From Nocardiopsis mwathae (GTDB lineage: Bacteria > Actinomycetota > Actinomycetes > Streptosporangiales > Streptosporangiaceae): a stretch of DNA of 64,000 bases. Of the stretch, positions 55,345 to 64,000 are shown one piece after another. Below the pieces are notes generated by a model. It was not told the origin of the DNA, ran no database searches, and worked only from the letters and a program-made list of their open reading frames with translations. The DNA is taken from assembly GCF_014201195.1 (NCBI RefSeq), contig NZ_JACHDS010000001.1, positions 5,456,001 to 5,520,000 of the forward strand. The letters run 5' to 3'. The translations under genes were made by a program, and so were the position numbers. The first letter of the stretch is position 1, and each line of letters opens with the position of its first letter.

Positions 55345-55416
55345 GTCGCGATGATCACGGCCCCGGGGGGCGGTTCCGACGGTTTCGTCCGGCCGAGGGC
55401 CACGGTCATCGCGGAC
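55345..55416. terminator. Imperfect palindrome after prfC
   Basis: GCGATGATCACGGCC and GGCCACGGTCATCGC form an imperfect stem about 15 bases after the prfC stop. Its arms resemble those of the palindrome after tRNA-Phe (GATGATCGCGG). Probably a terminator. Confidence 0.45.
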
Positions 55417-55957
55417 CGGTGCGCCGGGGCCGACGCTCGCGATACTTCCTGGTGCCGTCGCGTTGGCAGCCCCGTTCGCCGGGGTACCAACCGAGGAGTA
55501 ACGTGAGGACGCGCGGCCGCCACTTGGGTGGTCAGGGGGTTGACGCCGACCGCCGGACCACCGGGGACGGACCGCACCGAGTCGTCTGGTCGGCGGGCGG
55601 GAACGGTTGACAGGCGATCGCACGACGAGCCGTGTCCTGGGTATCCCTCTGGGGAGCCCGGGTGGCTCGACGGTGATCGGATCTGTGAACCGTTCCCGTC
55701 CGCGACCGTGCGCACGCGGTCACTACGCCTCTACCGGGGTGTGACAAATACGGCAAATATTTCTCGATTCGGCAATTCTCCGCCAGTTGACGCTGTGTCA
55801 TGCGTCACCTGTTAGCCGGTTCGTGACAATTGTATGATTTCGTTAAACGCGGAGTTTATTAAAACCGAACATTGTCGACACCGAATACGAGGGGCCAGGC
55901 GCTACGGCCCTCCCGCACACCCGCGACCCCCGCAAGTCTGGAAAGGTTGGCTCGGCC
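55417..55957. promoter_or_regulatory. Long leader of the citrate synthase gene
   Basis: About 540 bases without a gene. The part from about 55735 to 55880 is unusually AT-rich for this genome and holds repeated GTGACA/TGTCA words (near 55740, 55795 and 55825), which may be regulator sites; the promoter of gltA should lie here. No riboswitch was recognised. Confidence 0.5.
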
Positions 55958-57256
<1,299 letters not shown>

Positions 57257-57440
57257 CCCGAGGCGGCCTGCGGCACGCACCGGCCGGTCGACCGGGACCC
57301 TGCCTCGCGGTGACGGGGGCGCCCTCGGCGCTTCCCCGTCACCGCTTTCTTCATCCACATCCGGTCGCTTTGGGTGACTTTTTCCCTTCGGCTGGTGATC
57401 CTTCGGCCGTTCCCCGGGCACAAGCACCACCGTGTGGCCG

Positions 57441-57514
57441 CGCTCCGTCGATGCCGGCGAAGAGCACCGAACACCGCCGGTCGTTCGGTGCTCTTCGCCG
57501 GCATCGACGGAGCG
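57441..57514. repeat. Palindrome with 32-base perfect arms
   Basis: The arms at 57441-57472 and 57483-57514 begin CGCTCCGTCGATGCCGGCGA and are exact complements around a ten-base loop. It lies between gltA and the HdeD gene. It is longer than the usual terminator; its CGTCGAT core recalls the palindrome at 31065-31130. Confidence 0.9.
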
Positions 57515-57555
57515 GAAGGACATCGCACACAGGGTGCGATGAGGACGGGGGAGAC

Positions 57556-58146
57556 ATGCTCGACTACCTGGCACGCCACTGGTGGGTTCTCACCGTGCGC
57601 GGCGCGATCGCGGTGCTGTTCGGCCTGTGCGCCATCTTCTGGCCCGACCTGACGCTGATCCTCCTCGCCATCTTCTTCGGCGCCTACATCCTGGTCGACG
57701 GCCTGTTCGCGGGAGTCTCCGCCTTCCGGGCCGAGTCGGGGAACCGGGCACCCTTCGTGGTGGCCGGGATCGCGGGTATCGGCTTCGGACTGATCGTCCT
57801 GTCGTGGCCGCAGATCACGGTCGTGGCGATGGCGCTGCTGTTCGCGGCGTGGGCGATCGTCACCGGCGTCTTCCAGCTCGTCGCGGCGGTGAAGCTGCGC
57901 AAGGAGATCAGCGACGAGTGGCTGCTGGTCCTGGGCGGCGTGCTGTCGGTGCTCTTCGGTGTGCTGGTCGCCCTCATGCCGATGGTCGGCGTCGTGGTCA
58001 TCGCCTTCGTGATCGGCGCCTACGCGATCGCCACCGGCGTCCTGCTCATCGGCCTGAGCCTGCGGGTCCGCAAGGCGGACAAGGCGATCCAGGCGCACCG
58101 AGCGGGCGAGGTCGGCGGGACCGCCGAGGGCGGAGCCCCCGCCTGA
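57556..58146 (+). CDS. HdeD-family membrane protein
   Basis: A 196-residue protein with six hydrophobic helices in three similar pairs (VRGAIAVLFGLCAIFWPDLTLI, VAGIAGIGFGLIVLSWPQITVV, LGGVLSVLFGVLVALMPMVGVV), the usual HdeD/DUF308 pattern. The family is linked to acid resistance in E. coli; its mode of action is unknown. GGGGGAGA precedes the ATG. Confidence 0.88.
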   Translation: MLDYLARHWWVLTVRGAIAVLFGLCAIFWPDLTLILLAIFFGAYILVDGLFAGVSAFRAESGNRAPFVVAGIAGIGFGLIVLSWPQITVVAMALLFAAWAIVTGVFQLVAAVKLRKEISDEWLLVLGGVLSVLFGVLVALMPMVGVVVIAFVIGAYAIATGVLLIGLSLRVRKADKAIQAHRAGEVGGTAEGGAPA

Positions 58147-58336
58147 CCGGCGGCGTGCGCCCGCGGCCGGTCCGCACAGGCCCCCGGCCGCGCTTCTCGA
58201 CGCGCCCCCATGCCCGACGACTACATCCGCGGATGTAGGCGCGGTGACCTCCCCAGGCCGACGCGCCGTCGCCGCCAGCTCGCTCACGCTGGGAGCCGCA
58301 ACCGCAAGAGCGAGAGTGGGGAAGGGGACGTCAGCG

Positions 58337-58594
58337 ATGCAGGTCCTACGTGTACTGGGCGCGGCACTGCTCGGCGCCGTCGGCGGGTTCGTCCTGGGGA
58401 TCGTGGTGTCGGAGGCCATCGCCATCAGCGCCTTCATGATCGCCGGCGGGGCCGAGTGGATGCGGGTGTTCCGGTTCATCCCGGGGGCCTTGGCACTCGT
58501 CGGGCTGGTCGGTGCGCCCCTGCTGGTGCTGCGCACCCGCCGGGCCGACGTATCCGGTAGGTCCGGTGCGCCCGGTGAGACCCCCGGGCGGTGA
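58337..58594 (+). CDS. Small two-helix membrane protein (DUF5957-like)
   Basis: An 85-residue protein with two hydrophobic helices (LGAALLGAVGGFVLGIVVSEAIAI and FIPGALALVGLVGAPLLVL) and a short polar tail. The pattern GAVGGFVLGIVVSE resembles DUF5957 proteins. It lies 86 bases before the histidine kinase gene and may be co-transcribed with it. Confidence 0.65.
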   Translation: MQVLRVLGAALLGAVGGFVLGIVVSEAIAISAFMIAGGAEWMRVFRFIPGALALVGLVGAPLLVLRTRRADVSGRSGAPGETPGR

Positions 58595-58680
58595 GCGGCG
58601 GCGCGGCGCCGGTTCGCCGAGCGACGGATCGGTATCGTCGGGACCGCCCTGCACCGTCCGTCCCGTGGAGAACCCGACCC

Positions 58681-59904
58681 ATGAGGCTCCCACCCTCTCG
58701 TCCGGAACCGGGCGGACGACTCGACCTGCGGCTCGGCGGTCGGCTCACCGGCACGATGATGGACATCGCGTCGGCGGTGGGCGCACTCGCGGTCATGCTC
58801 AGCGGGGAGCTGTTCACCTCCGAGGCCACCGCCGAACCGATGCGCGCGGTGCCGCTGCTGCTCCTCCTGGCCGGGGCGGGCTCGCTCGCCGTGCTGAGCC
58901 GGTTCCCACCGGTCACGGCGGTCGTGCTTGCCCTCGCCACCCCGCTGTACTACATCCTCGGGCCGGTCGACGCCTGGACGGGGTGGTTCGCGTTCGCCGT
59001 CGGCGTGTTCCGCCTGGCCGCCGAGAGCCACCGGCCCTCCGCCATCACCGCCACGGCCGGGGCACTGGCCGTCTTCTCCGCCGGGGAGATCATCGCGTTC
59101 CAGCCGGCCAGGTCGCTGATGGTGCTGGCCTGGCTGATCGTCGTCCTCGCGGCCGGGGAGCTCGCGCGCAGCCGACGGGCCTACCTGCGCGAGGTCGAAC
59201 AGCGGGCGGTCGAGGCAGCGCGCAACCGGGCCGAGGAGGAGCGGCGCCGCGCCACCGAGGAGCGGCTGCGCATCGCGCGCGAGGTGCACGACGTCGTCGC
59301 GCACAGCATCTCGCTGATCAACGTCCAGGCGGGGGCGGCGGCGCACCGGCGCGACCCCGAGCAGGCCTACGCCGCGCTGGAGGAGATCAGGCGCGCGAGC
59401 AAGGACACCCTGCGCGAGCTCCGGGCGACGCTCGGGGTGCTGCGGCAGGTCGACGAGGACGACGGTGCCGCCGCTTCGGTGGATCCCGCCCCATCGCTGT
59501 CCGGAATCGAAGAACTGGCCGACCGGACGCGGGAGTCGGGGATCGCCGTAGAGGTGATGGTGGAGGGCGAGCGATCGGAGCTGACGACGTCGATCGACAT
59601 GGCCGCTTACCGGATCGTGCAGGAGGCCCTGACCAACGTCCGCCGCCACGCGCAGGGCGCGACCCGGGTGTCGGTTGCGGTGCGCCGCAGTGCGGAGGTG
59701 CTGACCGTGCAGGTCGATGACGACGGCGGCGGCGCCGCGGACACTGCGGTCCGGGAAGGCAACGGCCTGCGCGGCATGCGCGAGCGGACGAGCGCCGTCG
59801 GCGGCGAGTTCGGCGCCGGGCCGGGGCCGAACGGCGGCTTCCGCGTTCGCGCCGTCCTCCCCATCGGCGAGGACCGCGGTAGTGCTCCCCACACCAGCGG
59901 CTGA
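58681..59904 (+). CDS. Sensor histidine kinase (NarX/DesK type)
   Basis: A 407-residue kinase with about five N-terminal helices (residues 25-165), a coiled Glu/Arg-rich linker and a HisKA_3 dimer domain whose His lies in IAREVHDVVAHSISLINVQAGA near 198-219. The ATPase has AYRIVQEALTNVRRHA and NGLRGMRERTSAVGG. It phosphorylates the regulator encoded 130 bases downstream. The membrane part has no known sensor domain. Confidence 0.92.
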   Translation: MRLPPSRPEPGGRLDLRLGGRLTGTMMDIASAVGALAVMLSGELFTSEATAEPMRAVPLLLLLAGAGSLAVLSRFPPVTAVVLALATPLYYILGPVDAWTGWFAFAVGVFRLAAESHRPSAITATAGALAVFSAGEIIAFQPARSLMVLAWLIVVLAAGELARSRRAYLREVEQRAVEAARNRAEEERRRATEERLRIAREVHDVVAHSISLINVQAGAAAHRRDPEQAYAALEEIRRASKDTLRELRATLGVLRQVDEDDGAAASVDPAPSLSGIEELADRTRESGIAVEVMVEGERSELTTSIDMAAYRIVQEALTNVRRHAQGATRVSVAVRRSAEVLTVQVDDDGGGAADTAVREGNGLRGMRERTSAVGGEFGAGPGPNGGFRVRAVLPIGEDRGSAPHTSG

Positions 59905-60034
59905 CCTGCTGCCCGGCCTCTTCGCGGCACTCCCCGGCACAGCCTCCCTCCCGGTCCGGAAAGCGGGGAGACTGGTCGGGGAGCCCGGGACGGACCCGCG
60001 GCTGACAGTGGAGTGACAGCCGAGGAGCCGACCG

Positions 60035-60733
60035 ATGACCACCCCGACGCCCACCCCGGGGCCGGACACGATCCGGGTCGTGCTCGCCGACGACCAGACA
60101 CTCGTCCGCGCGGGGTTCCGGTCGATCCTCGACGGGGAACCGTACATCGAAGTCGTGGCGGAGGCGGGTGACGGCGAGGCGGCTGTGCGGGTCGCCCGGG
60201 AGCACCGGCCCGACCTGGTGCTGATGGACATCCGGATGCCGGCCGTCGACGGGTTGGAGGCGACCCGGCGGATCGTCGGCGACGAGCGGCTGCGCGATGT
60301 GAAGGTGGTCATCCTGACCACGTTCGACCTGGACGAGTACGTGTACGGGGCGTTGAAGGCGGGCGCCGGCGGGTTCCTGGTGAAGGACACCGAACCGATG
60401 GAACTGATCCACGGTGTCAGGGTGGTGGCGCGCGGCGACGCCCTGCTCGCGCCGTCGGTCACACGGCGGCTGATCGCCGAGTTCGCGGACCGGATCAAGG
60501 AGCCGCCGCCGATGCCGCGGCTGAACAGCCTGACCGAGCGCGAGCGCGAGGTGCTGGTGGCCGTGGCCGGCGGCCTGTCCAACGAGGAGATCGCCGACCG
60601 GCTCGTGGTCAGCCACGCGACGGCCAAGACCCACGTCAGCCGCATCCTCACCAAACTCGCCGCGCGGGACCGCGCTCAGCTCGTCGTCATCGCCTACGAG
60701 GCGGGCCTGGTGAAACCGGGCTGGCTGGACTGA
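60035..60733 (+). CDS. NarL/LuxR-family response regulator
   Basis: A 232-residue regulator with receiver domain (VVLADDQTLVRAG, Asp in LVLMDIRMPAVDG, Lys in GFLVKDTEP) and the C-terminal LuxR HTH LTEREREVLVAVAGGLSNEEIADRLVVSHATAKTHVSRIL. It is partner of the preceding kinase. Such pairs often control antibiotic or membrane-stress responses; the target is not evident here. Confidence 0.94.
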   Translation: MTTPTPTPGPDTIRVVLADDQTLVRAGFRSILDGEPYIEVVAEAGDGEAAVRVAREHRPDLVLMDIRMPAVDGLEATRRIVGDERLRDVKVVILTTFDLDEYVYGALKAGAGGFLVKDTEPMELIHGVRVVARGDALLAPSVTRRLIAEFADRIKEPPPMPRLNSLTEREREVLVAVAGGLSNEEIADRLVVSHATAKTHVSRILTKLAARDRAQLVVIAYEAGLVKPGWLD

Positions 60734-60765
60734 CCCCGCCCTGACACCGCGACCCACTGCTTCCC

Positions 60766-60829
60766 CGTTGATCTCGGAGATATTGGGGTGAAAATCGCTC
60801 GCGAGACCCCGATATCCCCGAGATCAACG
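60766..60829. repeat. 64-base palindromic element, copy 4
   Basis: Arms CGTTGATCTCGGAGATATTG.. and ..CCCCGAGATCAACG (two wobble pairs) flank loop GAAAATCGCTCGCGAG. It follows the response regulator stop by 32 bases. Confidence 0.87.
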
Positions 60830-60969
60830 GAAGAGCGGGTGGGGCGCGTCGCGGGTGGCGGGGAGACGGCGTAGGGGCGCACCCGGGCGGCTGTTCGGGT
60901 AGGTCGCGGGTTCGTGGTCACGGGTGATCGCCCCTTTAGGGCAACAGGCGGTGAGTCGTCGAGAAGGGT

Positions 60970-61007
60970 GGGTGTCCGCCCGCTCCCCTTCAGCCGGGCG
61001 GACACCC
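60970..61007. terminator. Hairpin upstream of the truncated regulator
   Basis: Perfect 13-base arms GGGTGTCCGCCCG and CGGGCGGACACCC around a 12-base loop. Function unclear; terminator-like without a T run. Confidence 0.45.
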
Positions 61008-61089
61008 GCGGGCGGCGCTCACCGGCCCGCTCTTCCCCTCCACGGTGTGGCAGCGAGCGGGAGCGCCTGTGGGATAGGTTCTGTGGCAG

Positions 61090-61124
61090 CCGCTCCGGCC
61101 CTACTAGTCCTAGGGCCGGAGCGG
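61090..61124. repeat. 14-base perfect hairpin at the edge of the regulator fragment
   Basis: CCGCTCCGGCCCTA and TAGGGCCGGAGCGG with loop CTAGTCC lie exactly where likeness to DUF5753 regulators begins. It may be a terminator or mark the breakpoint that removed the HTH. Confidence 0.6.
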
Positions 61125-61132
61125 TTCCCGGG

Positions 61133-61828
61133 CCGGCGGCCCTCGAAAGGCTCTGCCAGCTCTACGGGGCAGAGGGCCGGTTCGACGAACTGCTGGAACT
61201 ACGCCGCCAGGCCCGCCAGCCAGACCGGTGGCAACCCTATGAGCCGGAGCGCAACTACCGGACGTACGCCAACCTCGAAGCACAGGCGAGCGCCATCGAT
61301 GCCTTCGAGTCGCAGCTGATCCCCGGAGTCGTGCAGACCGAGCGCTACGCGCGAGCGGTGATCGAGGCAACGCTCCACCCGAACAGCGACGTCGACCGCG
61401 AGATCGAGGTCCGCAGCAGGCGCCAAGAGTTGCCGCACCGCCCAGACAGGCCAGAACTGAGACTCATCGTGTCGGAGGGGGCTGTCCGCCAGGAGGTCGG
61501 TGCCCCGGCCGTCATGGAAGAGCAGATTCAGCGGCTCATCGAGCTGGCGGGGGAGCCCGGCATCGCGATCCAGCTGCTACCTTTCTCCGCGGGTGCCCAC
61601 GTGGCCATGACTCTGCCCGCGTTTATCGTCATTCGGGTTGCTCAACACGGGTTGGCGACGGTCTATGCCGAAAGTCGGGCTTCTAGCCTGTTTCTGACCA
61701 ATCGGGAAGATCTGGATGAGTACACCTCGCTCTTCAGCAAGCTTCGCGGGGCCGCTCTCGATGAAGGTCGTCCTACTCGACGGCTGCTGGAGGACGTGCT
61801 CCAGATCCATGGGAGTCGAAAGGACTGA
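61133..61828 (+). pseudogene. DUF5753 regulator lacking its N-terminal HTH
   Basis: The frame from 61133 encodes about 231 residues that match the DUF5753 part of actinobacterial XRE regulators: PAALERLCQLYGAEGRFDELLELRRQAR, NYRTYANLEAQASAIDAFESQLIPGVVQTERYARA, and a full C-terminus ending in LRGAALDEGRPTRRLLEDVL. These proteins normally open with about 45 residues of HTH (a GLTQEELAERL-like block); none is found upstream in any frame. The frame is open back to 60914 but that part is unlike the family and holds two hairpins. It could still be made from an internal start, as a ligand domain without DNA binding. Confidence 0.65.
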
Positions 61829-61831
61829 CAC

Positions 61832-62035
61832 ATGCATTCCCCCGATGCGAACCGCCTGGGCTGGTTCAAGTCCGGTTACAGCGCATCACAGGGGGCGTGC
61901 ACCGAGGTCGCGACCTCGAAGAGCAAGGCGCTGGTCCGCGATTCGAAGTACCCCGACCTCGGCCATCTCACCTTCGCGGACAACGAGTGGTCCGCCTTCC
62001 TCCAAGCCGTCAAGAGCGATGAACTCGGCCGATGA
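61832..62035 (+). CDS. DUF397 protein
   Basis: A 67-residue DUF397 protein: WFKSGYSASQGACTEVA, ALVRDSKYPD and LTFADNEWSAFLQAVKSDEL are the family blocks. DUF397 genes nearly always follow an XRE/DUF5753 regulator and may form an antitoxin-like or developmental pair with it. Here the ATG follows three bases after the truncated regulator, so the partner is damaged. Confidence 0.9.
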   Translation: MHSPDANRLGWFKSGYSASQGACTEVATSKSKALVRDSKYPDLGHLTFADNEWSAFLQAVKSDELGR

Positions 62036-62106
62036 CCACCACCGCGTGTGGGGGCCGGTGGCGGGTTCGTGGAGATCGGATCAGGGCCGCTGTCCCCTGA
62101 TGGCTG

Positions 62107-63465
62107 TCACCTGCGGCTCGCTGGGAAGTGGGCCGCTGCTTCACTCACGGTGACGGCGCGGTGGAGCAGGTCACGGGTGGTACTGCTCCGCGCGAAAGGG
62201 CGAAGCCGGGCGCGGAGCCGCGACAGGGCGGCGCGGGCACGGCCGCTGCGCAGCGCGGGGTAGTCGTCGAGGAAGCGGTGCCAGTCTGCTGCCGCGCCGT
62301 CGAGGCAGCCGCTGTCGAGCTTGAGCTCGGCGAGGCGGGCCAGGCACAGCGCTCGGTAGCGGCGCTTGGCCTCGGGAAGATGCCGCAGGCACTCGGCCAG
62401 CGAGGTGACGGCTGCGCTGCGGTCGCCGCTGGAGGCCGCGATATCCGCACGCTGGTGGGCGAGAGATGCGGTGTAGTAGCCATTGTCCCGGCAGCGGGGT
62501 CCGGTGGTTCGCCTGAGCATGTGCTCGGCGGCCGCCAGCAGGTGCGTGGCCTGCTGCTGCTCCCCGTTCCGGGCGTGGACGACCGCGAGCTGGCCTAGCA
62601 GCAGGGCGCGCGTGCAGGGCGCGGACACCTCGGAGAGGGCCGTGACTCCGGCCTGTGCCAGGTGCAGCGCTGCCCTGGGGTGACCGAGTGCGCAGGCCTG
62701 CGAGCTCATCGCGCGCAGCGTGACGGAGTGGCCTGCGGTGTCGCCGGATTCGGCGGTCAGCCGCAGGGCGATGCGGTAGTAGCGCTGTGCGGCACCGTGC
62801 AGTCCGTCGTCGAAGTACATGAATCCGGTGAGGCAGCTGAGGCGGGCTCCTGAGGTCAGCAGCCGTCGGCGTACCTCCCCGTTCGCACGGCTCCGCAGCC
62901 ATGGCCCGACCATGGTGGCCAGATAGCCGACGAGGGGCGAGCGCATGGCTCCGCCCCCGAAAGCGTCGTCGGCCTGGATCGCCAGGTGCAGCATGGCCGT
63001 GGCGGATGCGGCCTCGGTCTGCCCGATCCGCACCGGGTGGTGGGGGCGATAAGGCGACCGGTGGACGGACGGCGCCCACATGGGCACATCCAGTGCCGCC
63101 ATGTTGTAAACGGGGTGTGCGGTCGTGCCCCCCGAGCTCTCCCTGTGGTACAGATCGGCGATCAGGTCGAGCGGGTCGGCCTCCCACCAGGCAGCCGAGC
63201 CCCGGGTTCCTTCTGGGGCGGGCCATCCGATGTCGGCAGGGGTGAGGTGGCGTCCGATCCGTCGGGCGAGCGCTTCGGCCACAAGCTCGGGCACGGGAGG
63301 ACGTGGCCGGGCACCGGAGAGCCACTGCGATACGGAGGCCCGACCGTATGCCAGGCGCAAACCCGCCTCCGCGCCGATCGTGTTCACCCTGCGGGCGAGG
63401 GCGTCGCCGCTGAGCCCGGCCCTGCTGATCGCGTTCCGCAGTTCGAGGTTGGGTCGCTGCGCCAT
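62107..63465 (-). CDS. HTH-TPR regulator
   Basis: A 452-residue protein. The N-terminus is an XRE-like HTH (LSGDALARRVNTIGAEAGLRLAYGRASVSQWLSGARPRPPV), then AWWEADPLDLIADLY, and from about 140 onward repeated helical pairs of TPR type (AQRYYRIALRLTAESGDTAGHSV, ALGHPRAALHLAQAGVTAL, ALCLARLAELKLDSG). Such proteins are common pathway-linked regulators in actinomycetes. It is divergent from the ispH gene, 243 bases away, and may control it. Confidence 0.8.
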   Translation of the reverse strand: MAQRPNLELRNAISRAGLSGDALARRVNTIGAEAGLRLAYGRASVSQWLSGARPRPPVPELVAEALARRIGRHLTPADIGWPAPEGTRGSAAWWEADPLDLIADLYHRESSGGTTAHPVYNMAALDVPMWAPSVHRSPYRPHHPVRIGQTEAASATAMLHLAIQADDAFGGGAMRSPLVGYLATMVGPWLRSRANGEVRRRLLTSGARLSCLTGFMYFDDGLHGAAQRYYRIALRLTAESGDTAGHSVTLRAMSSQACALGHPRAALHLAQAGVTALSEVSAPCTRALLLGQLAVVHARNGEQQQATHLLAAAEHMLRRTTGPRCRDNGYYTASLAHQRADIAASSGDRSAAVTSLAECLRHLPEAKRRYRALCLARLAELKLDSGCLDGAAADWHRFLDDYPALRSGRARAALSRLRARLRPFARSSTTRDLLHRAVTVSEAAAHFPASRR

Positions 63466-63708
63466 TGCCGCCTTCCCGGGAGCCGCGGCCCGAGGCCGTT
63501 CGTGCCCTCCGGCCAGGGCGGCACTGCGGCGGACGTCAATTCCGCTGTGGAAATAGACGCCGTCGCTTGCTGATAGGCGTTGGCGCAGCCTCCGTTATCG
63601 GTGACATTGATTATTGCAGAGTTCACCTTTTCCTAGTGGGAGTAGAGCGGCCGAGGCCACGCAAGTCTGCCTCGAAGGCGACGGATCTCTTCCGCGATGG
63701 AGGCATGC

Positions 63709-64000
63709 ATGACGGATCGACGCACTGGCCCAGTCATCGAGGAATCCGACCGTCCGGGAACGGAAGGGAGGTCGGCGAAGCCAGGTGATGTGCCACGCCG
63801 GGTGGTGCTGGCCGCACCCCGCTCGTTCTGTGCGGGTGTGGAACGGGCCATCGAGATCGTCGAGCGACTTCTGCGGATCCGGTCCGGTCCGGTCTACGTG
63901 CGAAAACAGATCGTGCACAACTCCCACGTGGTGGCTGATCTGGAATCGCGCGGTGCGGTCTTCGTCGAAGAGATCGATGAAGTCCCGATGGGAGCCACCG
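63709..64000 (+). CDS. ispH: 4-hydroxy-3-methylbut-2-enyl diphosphate reductase, 3' end outside the window
   Basis: The first 97 codons of IspH, the last enzyme of the MEP isoprenoid pathway. After a 27-residue polar lead, the family opens with [24 protein letters not shown], where the Cys is the first ligand of the 4Fe-4S cluster, followed by [41 protein letters not shown] lies six bases before the ATG. The lead is longer than in many IspH proteins. Being next to an HTH-TPR regulator, it may be an extra copy tied to terpenoid synthesis, but the rest of the locus is not visible. Confidence 0.92.
   Translation, partial: MTDRRTGPVIEESDRPGTEGRSAKPGDVPRRVVLAAPRSFCAGVERAIEIVERLLRIRSGPVYVRKQIVHNSHVVADLESRGAVFVEEIDEVPMGAT

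Overview
This is a very GC-rich window with dense, mostly non-overlapping genes, many GTG starts, stop/start overlaps of four bases (ATGA/GTGA) and actinobacterial marker families (DUF5753/DUF397 regulators, PspC and HdeD-type membrane proteins, CsoR-type copper box, Glu-Asp-Phe tRNA cluster). It is chromosomal DNA of an actinomycete, plausibly from the Nocardiopsaceae or a near relative; the family assignment is inference. No phage, insertion sequence or CRISPR array was seen.

The left 13 kb is the most unusual part. On the minus strand, from right to left, lie an arginine-hydrolase-like enzyme, a PLP ornithine decarboxylase, a HemK-like methyltransferase, a homospermidine synthase, an ABC exporter and a second HemK-like methyltransferase. 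Read together they suggest a path from arginine to ornithine, putrescine and homospermidine, followed by methylation and export. Directly downstream, behind a strong hairpin, a cobalamin riboswitch precedes a binding protein, a FecCD-type permease, an ATPase and a fused protein combining a sugar-isomerase TIM barrel with a sucrase/ferredoxin-like 2Fe-2S domain. Export of a small polyamine-type product beside a B12-controlled uptake operon is the main candidate for an undescribed system.

From 14 to 27 kb: tRNA-Lys, a PspC protein, an MFS exporter, a small metallopeptidase, a membrane metallophosphoesterase, tRNA-Glu/Asp/Phe, an HTH-DUF6671 pair, then a DabB-DabA inorganic-carbon uptake locus with a small leader ORF and an unknown third gene, and a Sua5 tRNA-modification gene. 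From 27 to 37 kb: an ABC-F protein, a DUF418-type membrane protein, a second tRNA-Asp, an AviRa-like rRNA methyltransferase, DUF5996, two acetyltransferases, an alanine/sodium symporter and a voltage-gated cation channel with an unusual filter.

From 37 to 50 kb: a two-component system divergent from a lipoprotein-adaptor-ABC efflux operon, a CsoR-box copper operon (copZ, secreted His-rich protein, copA), a small membrane protein with a coupled HTH regulator, and a Ser/Thr kinase. From 49 to 64 kb: CbiZ-like cobinamide amidohydrolase, acyl-CoA dehydrogenase divergent from a TetR regulator, MerR coupled to prfC, citrate synthase, an HdeD protein, a NarL-type two-component system, a DUF5753 regulator that has lost its HTH next to DUF397, an HTH-TPR regulator, and the first 97 codons of ispH.

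Four copies of a 64-base palindrome with fixed 24-base arms sit after stop codons, and several longer intergenic palindromes occupy similar places; most probably act as terminators.
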